Counted from the stretch's first letter, positions 22,690 through 36,350 are shown. The stretch: DNA of 64,000 nucleotides from Lingula anatina (GCF_001039355.2 NW_019775968.1:579973-643972), one strand, 5' to 3'. A program made the numbers and translations. The notes: a model not told the origin generated them from the sequence alone.

Positions 22690-25260
22690 CTGAGGACCAG
22701 AATAGAGACGTAACTCTAATAAATGTCAGGTAGATCGACCCTTCCCCCCCCCCCCCTCCGCCCCTATTCATGGGTGGCTGGTGGCAGCTGATGCCGATAC
22801 CCTCTCGTAACATACATGGTAAGTTTGATGATTCGGATTTAAGGATCTTGGTTGAATTCCAGTTGATACTTTGGTCGGTGTCTATTACGTGTTCAGAAAT
22901 GGCAAAACTGGTAGACAGGTAGACAGTTGAAGACCAGGGTTAGTAAACACAGAAAATCAGTGACTGTCGGCAATACCAGAAATTCTTCTTCCCAGCGGGG
23001 AAAAACGTTGTTTCAACGTTGAAAAAATGTTGGACTTCAAGACTGACAAGTAGTTGTATTAGAATTGGATATGAAATTTGGATCAACTTCAGTTTACGAC
23101 ATTGATCTAACGTCAGAAAACATCTTCTTTTCAATCAAAAGAAATTAAAACGATTTAGATATTCATTTATTCTGATAGCAATCCGTTAAACCTGTTGTTA
23201 AATTACAGGCTTCTAATTGGTCGGTTACAATCCCTGTTAAATAACAGCCGTGATCAGATATGCATGTATCGGAATTTCCGACATTTCGAACTTCAGCAAA
23301 CATAAAAACTTTAATTTTTCACAGGAATAGCATGACAATGTAATAAATGACACATGCTTGCCATGACCATGCCAGTGCTATTACATTTTTGTAAGAATGG
23401 CCAGAATAAGTAGTCATGATTTTGATTAAAATCAATTAAGGATTACCTTGATGCGTCTACGTTGCTCAAACTGATATATTTGCTGATCTAGCTGGCTTCT
23501 AGCGTGGAGGCAATGTACGCGGGGAGTTCAAATATTTAGGGGGATCCGTTAATATCTCACGGACGCTCAAACACATGCAGTCTCCTCCACACACACGCCC
23601 GGACGAAATGCACTTCTCAACGATTTCTTAATTGGAAATTATCTTGTCCTCGGATCTGCCGTCACGCCATGCCAGTAAGTGATTTTCCCCTCCAATGTAG
23701 TTTCAGTTGAAACAGAAAATCATCACAAAAGACACCATGGGAATAACAAAGCAGCAAAGTTGTCAAATGTACAGACCGATAACAGGAACAGAACTGTTAA
23801 GTATCAGGTGAAATATTGGCATCCAGTGAATTTCCTGTGAAATGAAGGAAATTGCATAAAATATATTCAAAAAGAATGATTTATTTAAAGCGTTTTTTAT
23901 TCGCCTGCATACGAGTTACATGTATTAGTATAAAACGACCTTCCAGGTGGACCCCTACTTTAGTGCTATGAATGCATAAGTCTGAGAAAAGTAATATACC
24001 TGATTTTAACTTTTAACTGAACAAGATTCAATGCTGAAAAAAATACAGAAATATTTTTTTAGAATTTGTAAAAAAAAGAGGTGGGGGATCTTCCATTCCA
24101 AATCGGCCTGCATTTCAAGGAATGTATACTGTCCGTTTGTATGCTGGCGGGAGGGGTAAATTAATTACTTCAGCAAATTTAATCTGATAAAGCTGATATT
24201 GGAAATAATCTGGAACCCATGGGTTATATAAATACATAAAAATCATAAGAACATATATTAGAAAGATATATTAGAAAGATATATATATGTACATAGGCCT
24301 CTATATTTTTAAAACCCGCACATTTGCTTGTTAGCAAAATATGCTCGGTTATTATTGATCTTTTCAATTCGGATTCGATCCAATCTCCCTGGGGAGAATA
24401 AAACCCTGACTTCTGCACATATGGCTCAAGGAATTAGCATTCACAAAGAGTAGCACCACCATATGTCTTTTTATCTATATGCTGAGTGCTTAAGCCTAGG
24501 TCCCAACTACGTTTTTGACGCACGGTTTTTAGGTTCCGTGCGTCCGGCTAGGACGTAGCGAGGAGACAGCAGGTAGCATTTTCATGGTCATTGGTTTATG
24601 TATGACCATTCGCTGTTTATAAGGATTGTATACAGTATGTGCTGAAAAACAGGATGCTGTTCAAACTTGATATGTATTATGTAACACGGCAGTGTTATAC
24701 AATTTGTCTCTGTCTTAAAATTACATTCACAATCATGGAAGAGAAACTAAAATTAGAAACAAAATTCTCGGCAGAGTAATCTATTCAGATAATTGAAGGT
24801 ACACAATGTACACTCCTTTCAGATGACAGAAAAGGGAGACCTGGTGACGAGTCTAAAATCGTAGATGTACTTTGGCCTCATTATTTCCATTTAACTCTTT
24901 TGATCTCTTCCTCCAAAAACAGTCGCCACACCTGAGATAATTTCGTTAAAGCCAGTCCCAGGTCCGAGCGTTATGTAACCTTCCAACCCGGAGAATATAT
25001 CCATATTCAGGGCAACTGTAACAAACATTGGAGTCGACCGTTTATATCGGATATGGTTATTTATACTAACTAATAGTTTTACGGCACGCAGGAATCAGTA
25101 CGATTCCCTTTAAAATCTGGGCCTCTAAAGTAGAAAGAGAGAGACCACGGGAGATCGTCACGACTGTCCCTGCCTGCGTGCCAGACTGTAGCCCGTGTGT
25201 GAAGAATAAAAATCTACATGAACTACAATTGAAGTCGTTTTGCGTTTTCAAGCCGCCGTT
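22690..25260. other. non-coding stretch
   Basis: Contains a poly(C) run near 22745-22758 and an imperfect hairpin near 24518-24546 (GACGCACGG/CCGTGCGTC). No gene was recognised. Confidence 0.45.
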
Positions 25261-25268
25261 CTCTTAAA

Positions 25269-25617
25269 AATTCCCAGTAACACATATAAACCACTTCTAC
25301 TAGTTTCTTATACGACTAAAATAAACCCGACATGCCAAAAGCTAAACTGAATAAATCACCCGAGCAGCCATAAAAGAGATTTAAACTGCTTCTTTCTTTA
25401 AATTTTTGTCAAAAATTAAACCTACTTTCGTGGCCAACTTTTCTGCCCCACTGATATACAGCTAGAATCCTAGCAGAAAAATCCGTTCAAATATCATTTT
25501 TCGGGTAAAATTAAACATTGCCTTTCGGTAATTTTCTTAGTTATACTACTTAAAACTATACGCTGGCATTTAGTTGGCTTTTGTGGCAAAAAATTGACTT
25601 CGTATGCATCTTTAAGA
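25269..25617 (+). repeat. dispersed ~340-bp repeat, copy B
   Basis: Second copy of the repeat at 22349-22683, slightly longer because of an insertion near 25550. Both copies begin with CAGTAACACATATAAACC. Confidence 0.75.
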
Positions 25618-25679
25618 AGAATACAAAAAATCTAGTGATCATACGAGTACGTTGGAAACAAGAGGTGTGTCACTGATTG

Positions 25680-26430
25680 CACTCAAAGAGAGTTCCCGCA
25701 GATGGCAGATCCACGTAGACCGATTGTGTCTATAATAATGGGTCTTAGACTGCTTTCACATAAACCCATCGTACTAGCTGGATAAATCCAAATATACGGG
25801 GTATTTTCGTTAAGTGCAGTTAGTGTTATCAGCTGACGCGCCTCCTCGAGTGAAAGAACTTCCGAGAGCCGAGAGAGCACGATTGTTAATTACCCCCTTG
25901 CTGCACTAGGAAGCATGTCAGACAATTAAACCGATTACATTGACTGTTAAGCGGAAATACCCGCAGAGTTGGGTCGATCCAGCTAGTACGATAGATTTAT
26001 CTCCCTTAGACTGCGTTCCCATAGGCCCAACGTACTAGATGGATCGATCTAACTCTGCGGGGCTTCTCGCTAAAGTGCTTTCATTGTTATCAGCTTAATT
26101 ATCTGGCACGCCCCCTTGAGTAAATAGAGGTCAATTGACCATCGTTAATTCCCCCTTAGAAGCTTGAGTAGGCGTGTCAGACATTTAAGACATCCAGCAA
26201 GTAAGGGTGCTTTCCCAGAGATTTAGATCGATCTAAAGATTAAGTTTTAGATTGACCTAACTCCCTGGGGGTTCACGCTAAATTGCAGTCAGCCGAGCGG
26301 GCACCATAGTTAATTACCCCCTTACAGCTTTTAGTAGGCGGGACAGACGCTTAAGCCGGCCAAGCTGACAGTAATCTAGTGAGACTCCCCACAGGGATAG
26401 ATCGATCTAAAAATCTATGGAAATGGGGTG
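25680..26430 (+). mobile_element. cluster of three related ATCGATC MITEs
   Basis: Three head-to-tail units (about 25680-25984, 25985-26204 and 26205-26430). The last is close to the MITE in the 7-kb block, sharing CCTGGGGGTTCACGCTAAATT and TTAATTACCCCCTTACAG. The first two are older relatives with AGACTG-TTCC-CATA ends and GTTAATT-CCCCTT cores. No transposase is linked. Confidence 0.7.
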
Positions 26431-26534
26431 TAAGATATGGTTTATAGGAACGCTCCCTTAGTGTGCTATGCCATGGATCACTCCAATGAGCTTCAGGATT
26501 ATCACTCACACTGTTTACCATTAAGGATATAATC

Positions 26535-26754
26535 CAGGGGCGGATCCAGGGTTATTTGAAGGGGGGAGTCAGCGGTGCGAAGCCGACCCCCCCCCCCCCC
26601 TCGAGGTTCGAGGAAGGGCCATTTGGCACGGTTTAGAACTATGATTTAACTAGTCAAAATTCTAATTTCAAGAGGGGAATATTAGTGAGATATTTTTCAG
26701 AAATCAAAGTGGGGGGGTCAGGACCCCTATGCCCCCCCTCTAAATCCACCACTG
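26535..26754. mobile_element. 220-bp MITE with CAGGGGCGG end
   Basis: Left end CAGGGGCGGATCCAGG and the right-end complement CAGTGGTGGATTTA form imperfect inverted repeats. The flanks carry TAATC at 26530-26534 and 26755-26759. Long C and G runs lie inside. The CAGGGGCGGATCCA start is a common MITE end in animal genomes; an hAT link is a guess because the duplication is 5 bp, not 8. Confidence 0.65.
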
Positions 26755-26759
26755 TAATC

Positions 26760-29700
26760 ACCCTTCGCCCACCTTCAAAAACACCTTACCTACTGCATTA
26801 CATAAATTCTTTTGGGTAAAAGATAAATCTTCAGTGTTCGTTGACTAAATTAATTAACATTTACACATTTGTCATCTTACGGGTGACGTCATAATTGCGA
26901 TTTTGGGGTAATAATTGAAAAATCGGTATCTCAAATTTCTCTTTTACCTGAGCACCCACGATCACTGTTTCAACACCGATTTATTGACACCACTTAGTAC
27001 TCCAATATCCTGCCAGCAATTTTCTTAAAAGTCTTAGTTCAGATTTTATCGTTGATAAAGAAAAATAATGCCTTTGTATAACGAAAATCTGTAATTAGGG
27101 GCTCATAATTCCAAAACAACAAACATGACGGCACGGAATTGTAGCCTATACACTCGTGGTCAACTCTACCAATTTTCGTGATAAAATCTTGTTCAGGGAT
27201 GGATGAAGTTACGCCCCATACCGATTGCTCTCACCTCAAAATAGAAATGTATTAAATAGACGATAGTTTGAGTTACCTATGCTTATATATTGCAACGAGA
27301 AATATAAACGCTGATATTTCGTATTTCCGATGGGTTATTGTTTTAAATCGGCACAAAGATAGATTGAATAATTAGACGCAGGAAACACCTAACTTTCGGT
27401 ATCTGGATGATAATAAATGGTTACAATACCTTTAAGTGCGTTAACAGTGAAAAGTACACGACAGCAAGAGAAGACACGCTGGTGATGTCCGCATGTACAG
27501 ATACACTGTGTTTGTACATTAAATGTGACTATGGATACCGGGTGCTGCTTTTTTCTGACACGTTCACTTGATGATGAGACAAGTCTACGCATTAGCCACA
27601 GGCACAGCATTTTGGTCTGGTGAACATCAATCGAATTTGATGCCTTTCACCTCTGTGATGTGATCATCCGTAACCGATATTGATCGTCGCCTAGAAAAGC
27701 TCCCTATACATAGCAAACCATGGATTAATGAAAGGTCACAATACGTTGGAAACAATGGACATCTTTAAAACATAAAATTAATGTGCACCTTTATATCATC
27801 GCTTGTCAAATGTGAGATGAACTGCCTTGTCAAGCATTGTGATGTTCATGGCGCATATTTTTAACACAATAGGTGTAAAACACTCTGTATTCATTCACTG
27901 TAAAAATGCGTTCAGCTTGGTGCATATTACATTTTCATGACTGTTCGCAGTACCATTGCAATTAGAACCTTTGAGCTGTACTGAAGTGAAGTAAATGGAA
28001 GGAAACCGCTTATCAAGATGAGGAAGTATATCTGATATTGCATTTCTCGATGTGTTCTAAACAGGAAACTTAAAAGAAACTTTTTGGTATCTGTACACTG
28101 CAAGTAATTTGGCACTTCACTGCTTACACTATGTTTGATATGAAATTTTCTCTGAGCTCTACAGGCAGCATAAAGATATCATCACTATCAATTTGACCGT
28201 ACACGTACCAACGTATATTGTACATGTATCGCATTTTAGAAGCGTTCCTAAGCGTTGCATAATCGATCTTACTCAATCTCCAACACGAGATTATTTTCAC
28301 TTTTTCGTGGAGTGGCCTTCAGGTCCAATTTCCCGAATATCGGTTCCAGTCTCTTTGGTTTATTCAGCTTCGACGTACGTTATAATCATCCCACAGCTTC
28401 ACCATCAGGGTGTCAAGAATAGGGTGTGCGCATAAAAAGGTTATTTTTTTGTTTATATTACACCAAATATCATGCCAATTGTTATGATCTGTTTTGATGA
28501 AATGTCTTCGCGACAATTTTTATCTTTCATTAAAGGTACAACAAAAACAATGACTCTGTATCTAATATTCTGAGCAAATGTTAAGAATTCTGTATGCAAT
28601 TCCGGATGCAAGCCAACATTGAACTGCATGTTTATTTACTATACACGTATATAAGTTTCAGCCGAGAAATGAGAAGGGCTACCCAACCTATTTCACCATT
28701 GCCTATACTGTTACCGACTGAAGTGTTATAAATAAATTTGAATACTAATTATTTGTCGAGGACGTAACATTCCTTTTGCTAAGCTCCAGGCGATTCAATT
28801 AATTCATTTCTTTCAGCGCTATTGTCGCATCCAAGGACGTATCTCGGACTCCCAGACATCCCTAGCCGATAATTTGGACCCTACTACCACAGATCGCTTT
28901 TGGCACAAAATGGATAGCTGGGGATTTTGTGATTAACAAATTCTCATAATATATATTGAAAAGCTTTTAATTCAAGCTTAACATTAAATTAATGCTTGAC
29001 AAATACATCCTTAGTCTCGAACTGGTTTGTGCTCAGATATTTAACTAATTCTTGCAAGAAGAGAAATGACACCTGAGAAAACTGGTATCATCCAAAAAAG
29101 GAGACTAAACTGCTGTAAGAGATTAAGTTAAAATGCATTTTCAGTAATTCAAAATGTACCATTTTGGGTTCACTGATTATTTGAACCTATGAGTAGTCTC
29201 TGCCTTGACGGGCGAGCTGCCACACCAGTTTTACCACACCAGAATATCTTCACTTAAAAAAGAACACAACAGTATCCCGTGATCCGAATACTTACTGATC
29301 CGCCGACTAAATATGGCCGACCACAGATCAAAAGCGCCGTCGCTGCAGGGGCCTAGCAATTTAAAAGCCTCGGGGCAGATATTTAATCCGTTTAAAGTCA
29401 CTTACACTGCTATTTATGGACATGCTGTTTCTTTCAACCAGTAAATCTTAAAAACAACACTGTTTGTACTTACTGCATATCACCATGAAATAAATTCTTG
29501 ATATCATACATGAAACATCGTATTGAATAGCAATAACGTTACGTGTGTCCATTCCTGTTCAAACACAAACGGCTTTTGGTCTGGAGATCCTAAGCAATCG
29601 ACAATAGCCTTGAGCAAGACCCTTTCATCTTGCTAAAACAGATGGAATTAATTCCTGCGTGTTATATTTGAAAAATTGTTAACGATGCAGCGAGGCATTA

Positions 29701-30535
29701 AGTCCATTATGTTACCTTCATGGCTACGACGCTTCCGTTGGTGTGTGTCAGTTTTTTCTTTTTCGAATCTACATATATATGTGTTCTTTTTGGATTCTAA
29801 CCTGAACATGTGCATGTCCAGCATCAGGAATGATACCGCAGAAAAACTGTTAATTAACAGGGGTGTGAACTAGGGCATTTGCAGACGTGACTGTGACCTT
29901 TCCCATGGATTCATATTGAGTGACATGTAAAAGTGTTTTTTTTTTTCAGATGCATGTCACCACAAACTTCTTGTGAGATATTAGGCTCGAGAGCTGTTTA
30001 TTCTATACACCTCAAACAACGAGCTCCGATTAGCTGTTTTCTCATTAATTTTTTTAACAAAATTACAAAATTAATCTTTATTACTTCCGAAAAAAAAGTG
30101 TATTGCACTGCTTGTTTGTGAGTTTGTTTGTGCGTTTGAGTTTGTGGTAAATTTCTCTCCGACGCTAGAGGCCAGAATTTTAGAGATTTTCGATTCAAAA
30201 CCTTTTTTTTTTTTTTTTTGTAGATAGATGATAGACCCAGCATGAACTGATTTGATTTTTGGTGCAGCAGGGGGTGGGGGGTGGTTGATTCTTAATTCTT
30301 TTATATTTTTATTTTTGCTATTCACAGTATCATACCCCGAACAAATGTTGAGTGGTGATGCAATATTTTTCAACCCCGCTGAGAATCGTCACTATCACAT
30401 CGCGTACTAGGCAAGAGCGGTGTCGCGTCTGATACTGTGAAATGCGTACTGATACACACCTTGAAAACGGGTAGTGTGGTCCGATCTACCGGTGAATTCA
30501 GGATCATTCGGTGCCGAGTCTGGTAGTTGGGTAGG
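26760..30535. other. gene desert, no gene recognised
   Basis: AT-rich, with a T run at about 30202-30220 and a G-rich patch near 30270-30285. No protein family, RNA gene or long inverted repeat was identified. Confidence 0.45.
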
Positions 30536-31215
30536 CCTGCCATTAAAATGAGAAAGTTCACACTTTGGATATTGAGAGACCTGTCATCAAGGATCACTGG
30601 CACTTTGGAATGTTAGTACAAATGGGGATTGGGTTGTCCTTGGAGTGGTTGATTATTCAAAGTTCTTTTCATATTCTAGTTTCGGCTAATTTCACTTAGA
30701 CCATCAGAGTGAGGAGATTGACTTTGGAGATTGATATATCTGTCGTCAGGGATGTGCAATGGGCACGTTGGGATTTTTGTGTGCCTGGGGGTTTGGCTCT
30801 CCCTGGGAGTGTATGATTCTAAATCTATTTACCTTATGATTTCTGTTATCTATCTCCTTTACCACTTGAACGAGGAAATTTAGGTACTGATAGGATTATA
30901 ATCAGGGATGAGCATGGGCACTTTAGATTTTCCGTGTACTTGAGGGGCTGGACTGTCAGGGGGGTGGGGTGATACTAATTTCTTTCACATTGTAATTTCT
31001 GGTTTTCATCCTAGATCATCAAAGGGAGGAACTATTGAGAGACCTATCATCAAGGATCACTGGCACTTAGGACATGAAGTGCAACCTGGGGTTGGGTTGT
31101 GCCTGGGGGTGGTTGATTATTCAAAAATTCTTTTCATATTGCTATCTCTGCTAACTCCACCTAGACCATTAAAGCGAGGAAGTTGAAACTTTGGGGGTAG
31201 ACTTATCATCAAGGA
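30536..31215 (+). repeat. degenerate ~160-bp tandem repeat, about 4 units
   Basis: Landmarks recur in order at spacings of about 145-165 bp: GGTTGATTATTCAAA-TTCTTTTCATATT, then ACCAT-A-AG-GAGGAA-TTGA, then CTATCATCAAGGAT-ACTGGCACTT, then GTGCCTGGGGGTTGG. They occur at about 30540, 30640, 30805, 30970 and 31110. Units are strongly diverged, so the array is old. No continuous reading frame runs through it. Confidence 0.65.
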
Positions 31216-31219
31216 TGTG

Positions 31220-31566
31220 CTTAAAGGGATAATAACTCTTCGTTTTGGCCAAAAAATGGATTTTCCTGGAGTAAACAACAATTTTCCCATACTTACCAAT
31301 GGTTAATGAATCCATTTTTACATTCAAAGTTAGTCCCTGGTTTTTTTCTAAAAAGTTTGGTTTTTTGTTAAAATCTCTTAAGAGATTATAACAGAGTACA
31401 GCCATCAATGGAGGTCACGTGATCTAAAGACAAGCTCAGATATCAGAATAATAGCTATAACTGCCGTTTTTGTGGTAAAACAGAATATATTATATTTCTG
31501 TGAGTTGTTCACATCATTTTTATTGTGAAATATAGATATCGTACGAAGAGTTATTATCCCTTTAAG
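31220..31566. mobile_element. 347-bp MITE with 23-bp perfect inverted ends
   Basis: 31220-31242 (CTTAAAGGGATAATAACTCT plus TCG) is repeated exactly inverted at 31544-31566. Both ends contain TTAA, which could be a piggyBac-type TTAA target, but the inner ends (AGGGATA) are not typical for that superfamily. The interior is AT-rich and non-coding. It abuts the tandem array that ends at 31215. Confidence 0.75.
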
Positions 31567-31569
31567 TAC

Positions 31570-32119
31570 TTCGGACTTTTGGTGCAACTGGTGAACGCAG
31601 TTGGATATGCATTCAATTAAAATATTACTTTTACCTATCCAATTGATAAAGTATTATATTTAACAAAAGTATTACTTTTACCTCCCAAATAACAGGTATC
31701 TAGATATCTAAGACATAAAAGATGTCTTACCTGGATTATTCAACAATAAAAGCCAAAACCGGGGTTTAAAAAAGCCTCAAATTACAGTTTACCTAAAATT
31801 AAGATATTAGAAAATAACTGTCTCAGTGATGCCAGCGAAGAAGTTCAATGGTTAGATCCTAATCACTAACTCCCACGTCACTTTTCAAAGGGCTATATGG
31901 TTTACTGTCGATAGACTTCGGAGCAGCAGTCAGATTCTTGCAGTTTTATGATTGAAAATTATTGAAGTAATTCAATGACCTTTATGATGGAAACTTCTGT
32001 GTGTCGTGTTTTTTATTTCGCGTGATAAGTCTTAAAAGATTATGGCTACGCTCAGTTAATGCTAGCACTCCATATAACACACATTAAATTTGGTTGAATA
32101 TTATCCGTAGTTCGACCTT

Positions 32120-32159
<40 letters not shown>

Positions 32160-32690
32160 TTTTGTTTCTAAAAAAGACGATTACCTTTCAACCTTCCCTA
32201 TTTCAGTACGCTCACCTACACGGATTTATAGAGAGTAATATTGATCTCAAAATAACACTTCTTCATTTTAGAAGAATCGTGTACTTCTCCAAGTTGGTGA
32301 AATTGGCGACACTATGATTCCTTTTATCCTACTGTTTAATTCTACATCAAAAGGGCATTTCAGGCAACCCCATGTATAGAAATTATTTCGTGAACATCGC
32401 ATTATATTAACACACAAAAAAAATTCCTATAGTTCTTATAGTTGAATAGTTGAAAAAGTTTGTTTTTTTCACTCACAAACTGAAAATCGCTAATGAGGCA
32501 AGATTAAAAAACCTGCACCTATTTCTTTTTATCCAATTGCACAGATATTAAACACTCGCAAGTCCTAATGTTTTAGCACCTTACGCTATCAAGATTAATG
32601 TCTTTATCTCATTTTATTGAATAACGACATATTACGCTTGAAGCTTTAATTGCTGTCTAATGAATGGTATTTTTCGACAATCTTTAATTA
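31570..32690. other. non-coding stretch with (ATA)n
   Basis: Contains an ATA trinucleotide microsatellite at 32121-32159. No gene seen. Confidence 0.5.
32121..32159. repeat. (ATA)13 microsatellite
   Basis: Perfect trinucleotide run of about 39 bp. Confidence 0.95.
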
Positions 32691-33670
32691 ACCTCACTCA
32701 CTAGCTATTATGCCGGAAATTATGCCCTACGCAACTGCAATATTTCGTTTCGCTTGACGCAGAGACGTAGTTTCTGCTTTTTTAGAGTTTTTTTTAATCG
32801 TCAAGATCAGCATAAGAAGCCAACCCCTGACTTGAATACTATTGCTTTTGAAGCAATGCATGCTAGGCCACTCATTGTGTACAAACATTGATCATACAGT
32901 TTGTTATGACGGAAATTATGCCCTATGCAACTGCAATATTTCGTTTCGCCTGACGCAGTGACGGTGTTTCGTTCATGAGATAAAAGAAAACTCTTAAAAA
33001 GCAGAGAAATGGTTTGATATTCATCTCTCAGACTCCATAGGGAATTGAACTTGCCTGATAAGCCCACTGCGAAAAAATGTTGACTGGTTGTGGATCCCAA
33101 AGTAGGTTGCGAAAGGCGATTCAATCAGACAGCTGAATAAAAGTTTCTGTCGGCCCGGTATCTTGCATCTGGAGTGATAAATATAAAACTTCTGTTGATT
33201 CACAATAAAACAATCAAATAAAATAAACTGCATTTTATCACTTCATATCAACATGTTTGCAAGTGTTGACATATTGTACATTGCAAAAGCAGTATAAGTA
33301 TTTGTCAAGATCAGCATAAAAAGCCAACTCGTTGACTTGAACGCTATTGATTTTGAAGCAATACATGCCAGGCCACTCATTGTGTACAAACAGTGAACAC
33401 ACAGTTGATTATGCTGGAAATTATGCCCTACGCAACTGCAATATATTTCGTTTCGCCTGACGCAGTGACGGTGTTTCGTTCGTGAGATAAAAAACTCTTA
33501 AAAAGCAGAGAAATGGCTTGATATTCATCTCTCAGACTCCATAGGGAATTGAACTTGCCTGATAAGCCCACTGCAGGAAAATGTTGACGGGTTGTGGATT
33601 CCAAAGTAGGTTGCGAAAGGCGATTCAATCAGACAGCTGAATAAAAGTTTCTGTCGACCCGGTATCTTGA
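32690..33670. repeat. tandem ~500-bp repeat units, unclassified
   Basis: Two main units (about 32800-33300 and 33301-33668) share CAAGATCAGCATAA, GGCCACTCATTGTGTACAAA, GAAATTATGCCCTA and CTCAGACTCCATAGGGAATT blocks in order. A third partial unit is at about 32705-32770. The first unit has an extra segment with GGAGTGATAAATATAAAA and AATAAA-rich sequence. A truncated fourth copy sits in the KLF intron at 42265-42465. Broken minus-strand frames repeat YTMSGLACIASK but match no family I know. Confidence 0.75.
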
Positions 33671-36130
33671 TGGGGCAAAACTATTCTTTATTTATAAAAA
33701 AAATCATAATAGATTTGTTTGCCTGAGGTTAACTTCCACCACACACAATAAAATGAGGCTAACTAGTCAAGCTGCTGTCAATGATAATTGCAGAGTTTCA
33801 CTCGCCCGCGCAGATTGTTTTAAATGGTCTTAAGAGGCTCTCGCCTTAGCTGGCTGACTGTATGGTACTTCCATTGACGTTTGGTACATGACAGAAAACC
33901 AAACTCCTTACCTCAGTTATTTTCTTTTTCATCTCGATTTTACGTATGGACAATTCAATAAAATTGGTTAAAAGTTTGCGTGGAAGTCACAGGAGACAAT
34001 AATTTCGCACAACTCCAAGTCCCCAAACTGAAAACATCTAAAGAAAGTTTTCTCTTGAGAACGACTACAGTTTAATGGAACAAAGGTCTGTCAAGGGGGA
34101 CTAAGCACATCGCCTTAAGAGGCAATTATTTGATAGATAAACCCGTTGTCCGTCATAAAAGTTAAATGGCACTGGTTCGTATTAAAGTGGTGTGAATGGC
34201 GAGGTTGTGACCTGGAATTTTAGTGAGGAAGCAATATGGGCGGTAGTTCTAAGTCATACGCTAAAACACTTTTGCGTCAAACCTCCGCTGTGCGCTTAGC
34301 TAAAGCGTTTTACACCCATTGCCACCTTTTACCTATATCGGCTATAAAATTGAATTGATGCCAAAAGAAGAAGTAAACTTAAGTAGTTTTATACTACAGA
34401 CATCTATACAAACACAGAGCTCCAAAATACCAAAGGTAAGATTAAGTTTTAAAGAATTGGAAAGAGCTTTAAATACTGTCATGTGATGTGAAAACAGTAA
34501 TCGTGCCATGCGAGCTATGTGAATGGTAACTGACCGTATCAGTCCATTTTAGTTCATGCGTATCATAACCAAGGGCACTAAGTTCAAATATACACTGAAT
34601 TTAGGCACTTGCACCAATATTTTTTCAGTTTCTCCCAGGTTCCATTTAACTACCCTTGTTTTGTAAGTCATTCAGTGACTATGGAAACCGCGCATACGTG
34701 TTCGTTTAATATATCAACTGATCAATGACGTAAGACGTTCCTACTCTAATTGAATTAAACCTTGATTAAATACACCACGTCTGTGGAATTCGCCTGTACG
34801 CTTACTATACATCATTTTGTGTGTAAGGTATCAAACTAACGGGATAAATCCATCTTTTGTAAATTTACCTTGATGTTTAAGATTGCAGTCCAGACAATAT
34901 TTTCTTATGCAGTAAAAAAAACAATATGTTCTACTTTATGCAGATTTCTGTACTCAGTCAATTCTTGTTGTTCACAACAGTGGTCCCTCAACACAGATAA
35001 ACGTGACATATTTTCACTTACGCAACCCTTATTAGGGCACCAGATTTTCAGAGAACTAACTGAGACCATATATATCATTTATCAGAACGAGTAAATGAGA
35101 ACATACATTGCTCCACTTTTTTCACATTTTACATTTAAATATATTATTTTTATGGTCCCACAAGAACTCTACAATATAAACAAATTCAGGTACTCAAATG
35201 TTATCTAGAAGGTTTTTTTTAGGAAATATGTTGATTCCACTTTCATCAAGCTATATCTACAGTTACCAGATGGTGCATTCATTTATGACGGAATCAAGAA
35301 TCAGAGAAAGATAAGACGTGGCACCATGACGGCAACATGAAAGAGTCAACAGGACGCCTTCCAACACTGCATTTGTGGATTATGATTATTTTTGTATTGA
35401 GCGACAGAGGAATACATATGACAAAAGCGGTTGAGTCAAATGTTTTTGTGACAGAGGTAAAGACAAATTGCGTTTTTGTGCCAGTGTCTAATGCAATTCC
35501 ATTTAATTGTAGTACATCACAACACGCCAGTGGAATAAGTTTTAATAATAAGTTCCTTTTATAACTACTACTCTTGTTATCCTAACAAGATTCAGAAAGT
35601 GGGAGAAAATCTCCTTCGATGATGAGGCACCAACCAAACATGATAACCTTCCGTTCTGAAGTACAGAGTTCTCAAGTGCCTGGTAACAGTAAATGCATCC
35701 AATTAGTGATCCCTAGATCACCCTATTAGTTCGCAACAGAGACTTGTTTAACCATCAAATTCAAACGGAATCAAAAATAGAAAAATTATTTAATCGTGTT
35801 GCAACGTAATAGATAAGTTCAGCAGCCTCATGCCCAAATGCATTCAAAAAACAATAAACTATTTATTTGACGCGATTAGAATTCTTTTCACATTTCCTTT
35901 AAGGATACAAGAGAAAAAATGATCCAACCAACTTGCCAACTTTCATGGCCTGCAACATTAATACAAAAGGGGTGCTTAATAACCACATCTTTTACTTATC
36001 GATGCTACACTGAACGCATTTAAGTTGAGTACGGCTTTAAAATGATCGGCAAGCATAACGACCAAATAATCATCTAGATCACCCTCATTTTCTACACCCT
36101 CCACCATCAGCGTACGCCTTGAAGCAGACT
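33671..36130. other. non-coding stretch, no gene recognised
   Basis: AT-rich. A small open frame at 35337-35564 has a hydrophobic N-terminus but no family resemblance, and is not called. No RNA gene seen. Confidence 0.45.
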
Positions 36131-36350
36131 AAGGGGGCATTCCCATAGATTTTAGATCGATCGATCTATCCCCGTGGGGAGTCTCACTAGATTACTGTCA
36201 AATAATCCGGATTAAATGTCCGTCCCGCCTACTACAAGCTGTAAGGGGGTAATTAACTTTCGTGCCCGTTCGGCTGACAGCTATTTAGCGCGAACCCCCA
36301 GGGAGTTAAGTCGATCTAGTTGGATCGATCTAATCTCTGGGAATCGTTTA
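36131..36350 (-). mobile_element. ATCGATC MITE, inverted orientation
   Basis: The reverse complement matches the MITE units at 8331 and 26205: GGGAGTCTCACTAGATTACTGTCA, then AAGCTGTAAGGGGGTAATTAA, then CGAACCCCCAGGGAGTTA between ends CATTCCCATAGATTTTAGATC and its complement. It is a single unit. Confidence 0.75.

Noticed and set aside
35337-35564. 75-codon frame with hydrophobic N-terminus, possible secreted peptide
   Set aside because: No convincing signal cleavage, dibasic sites, splice sites or homology that I can recognise.
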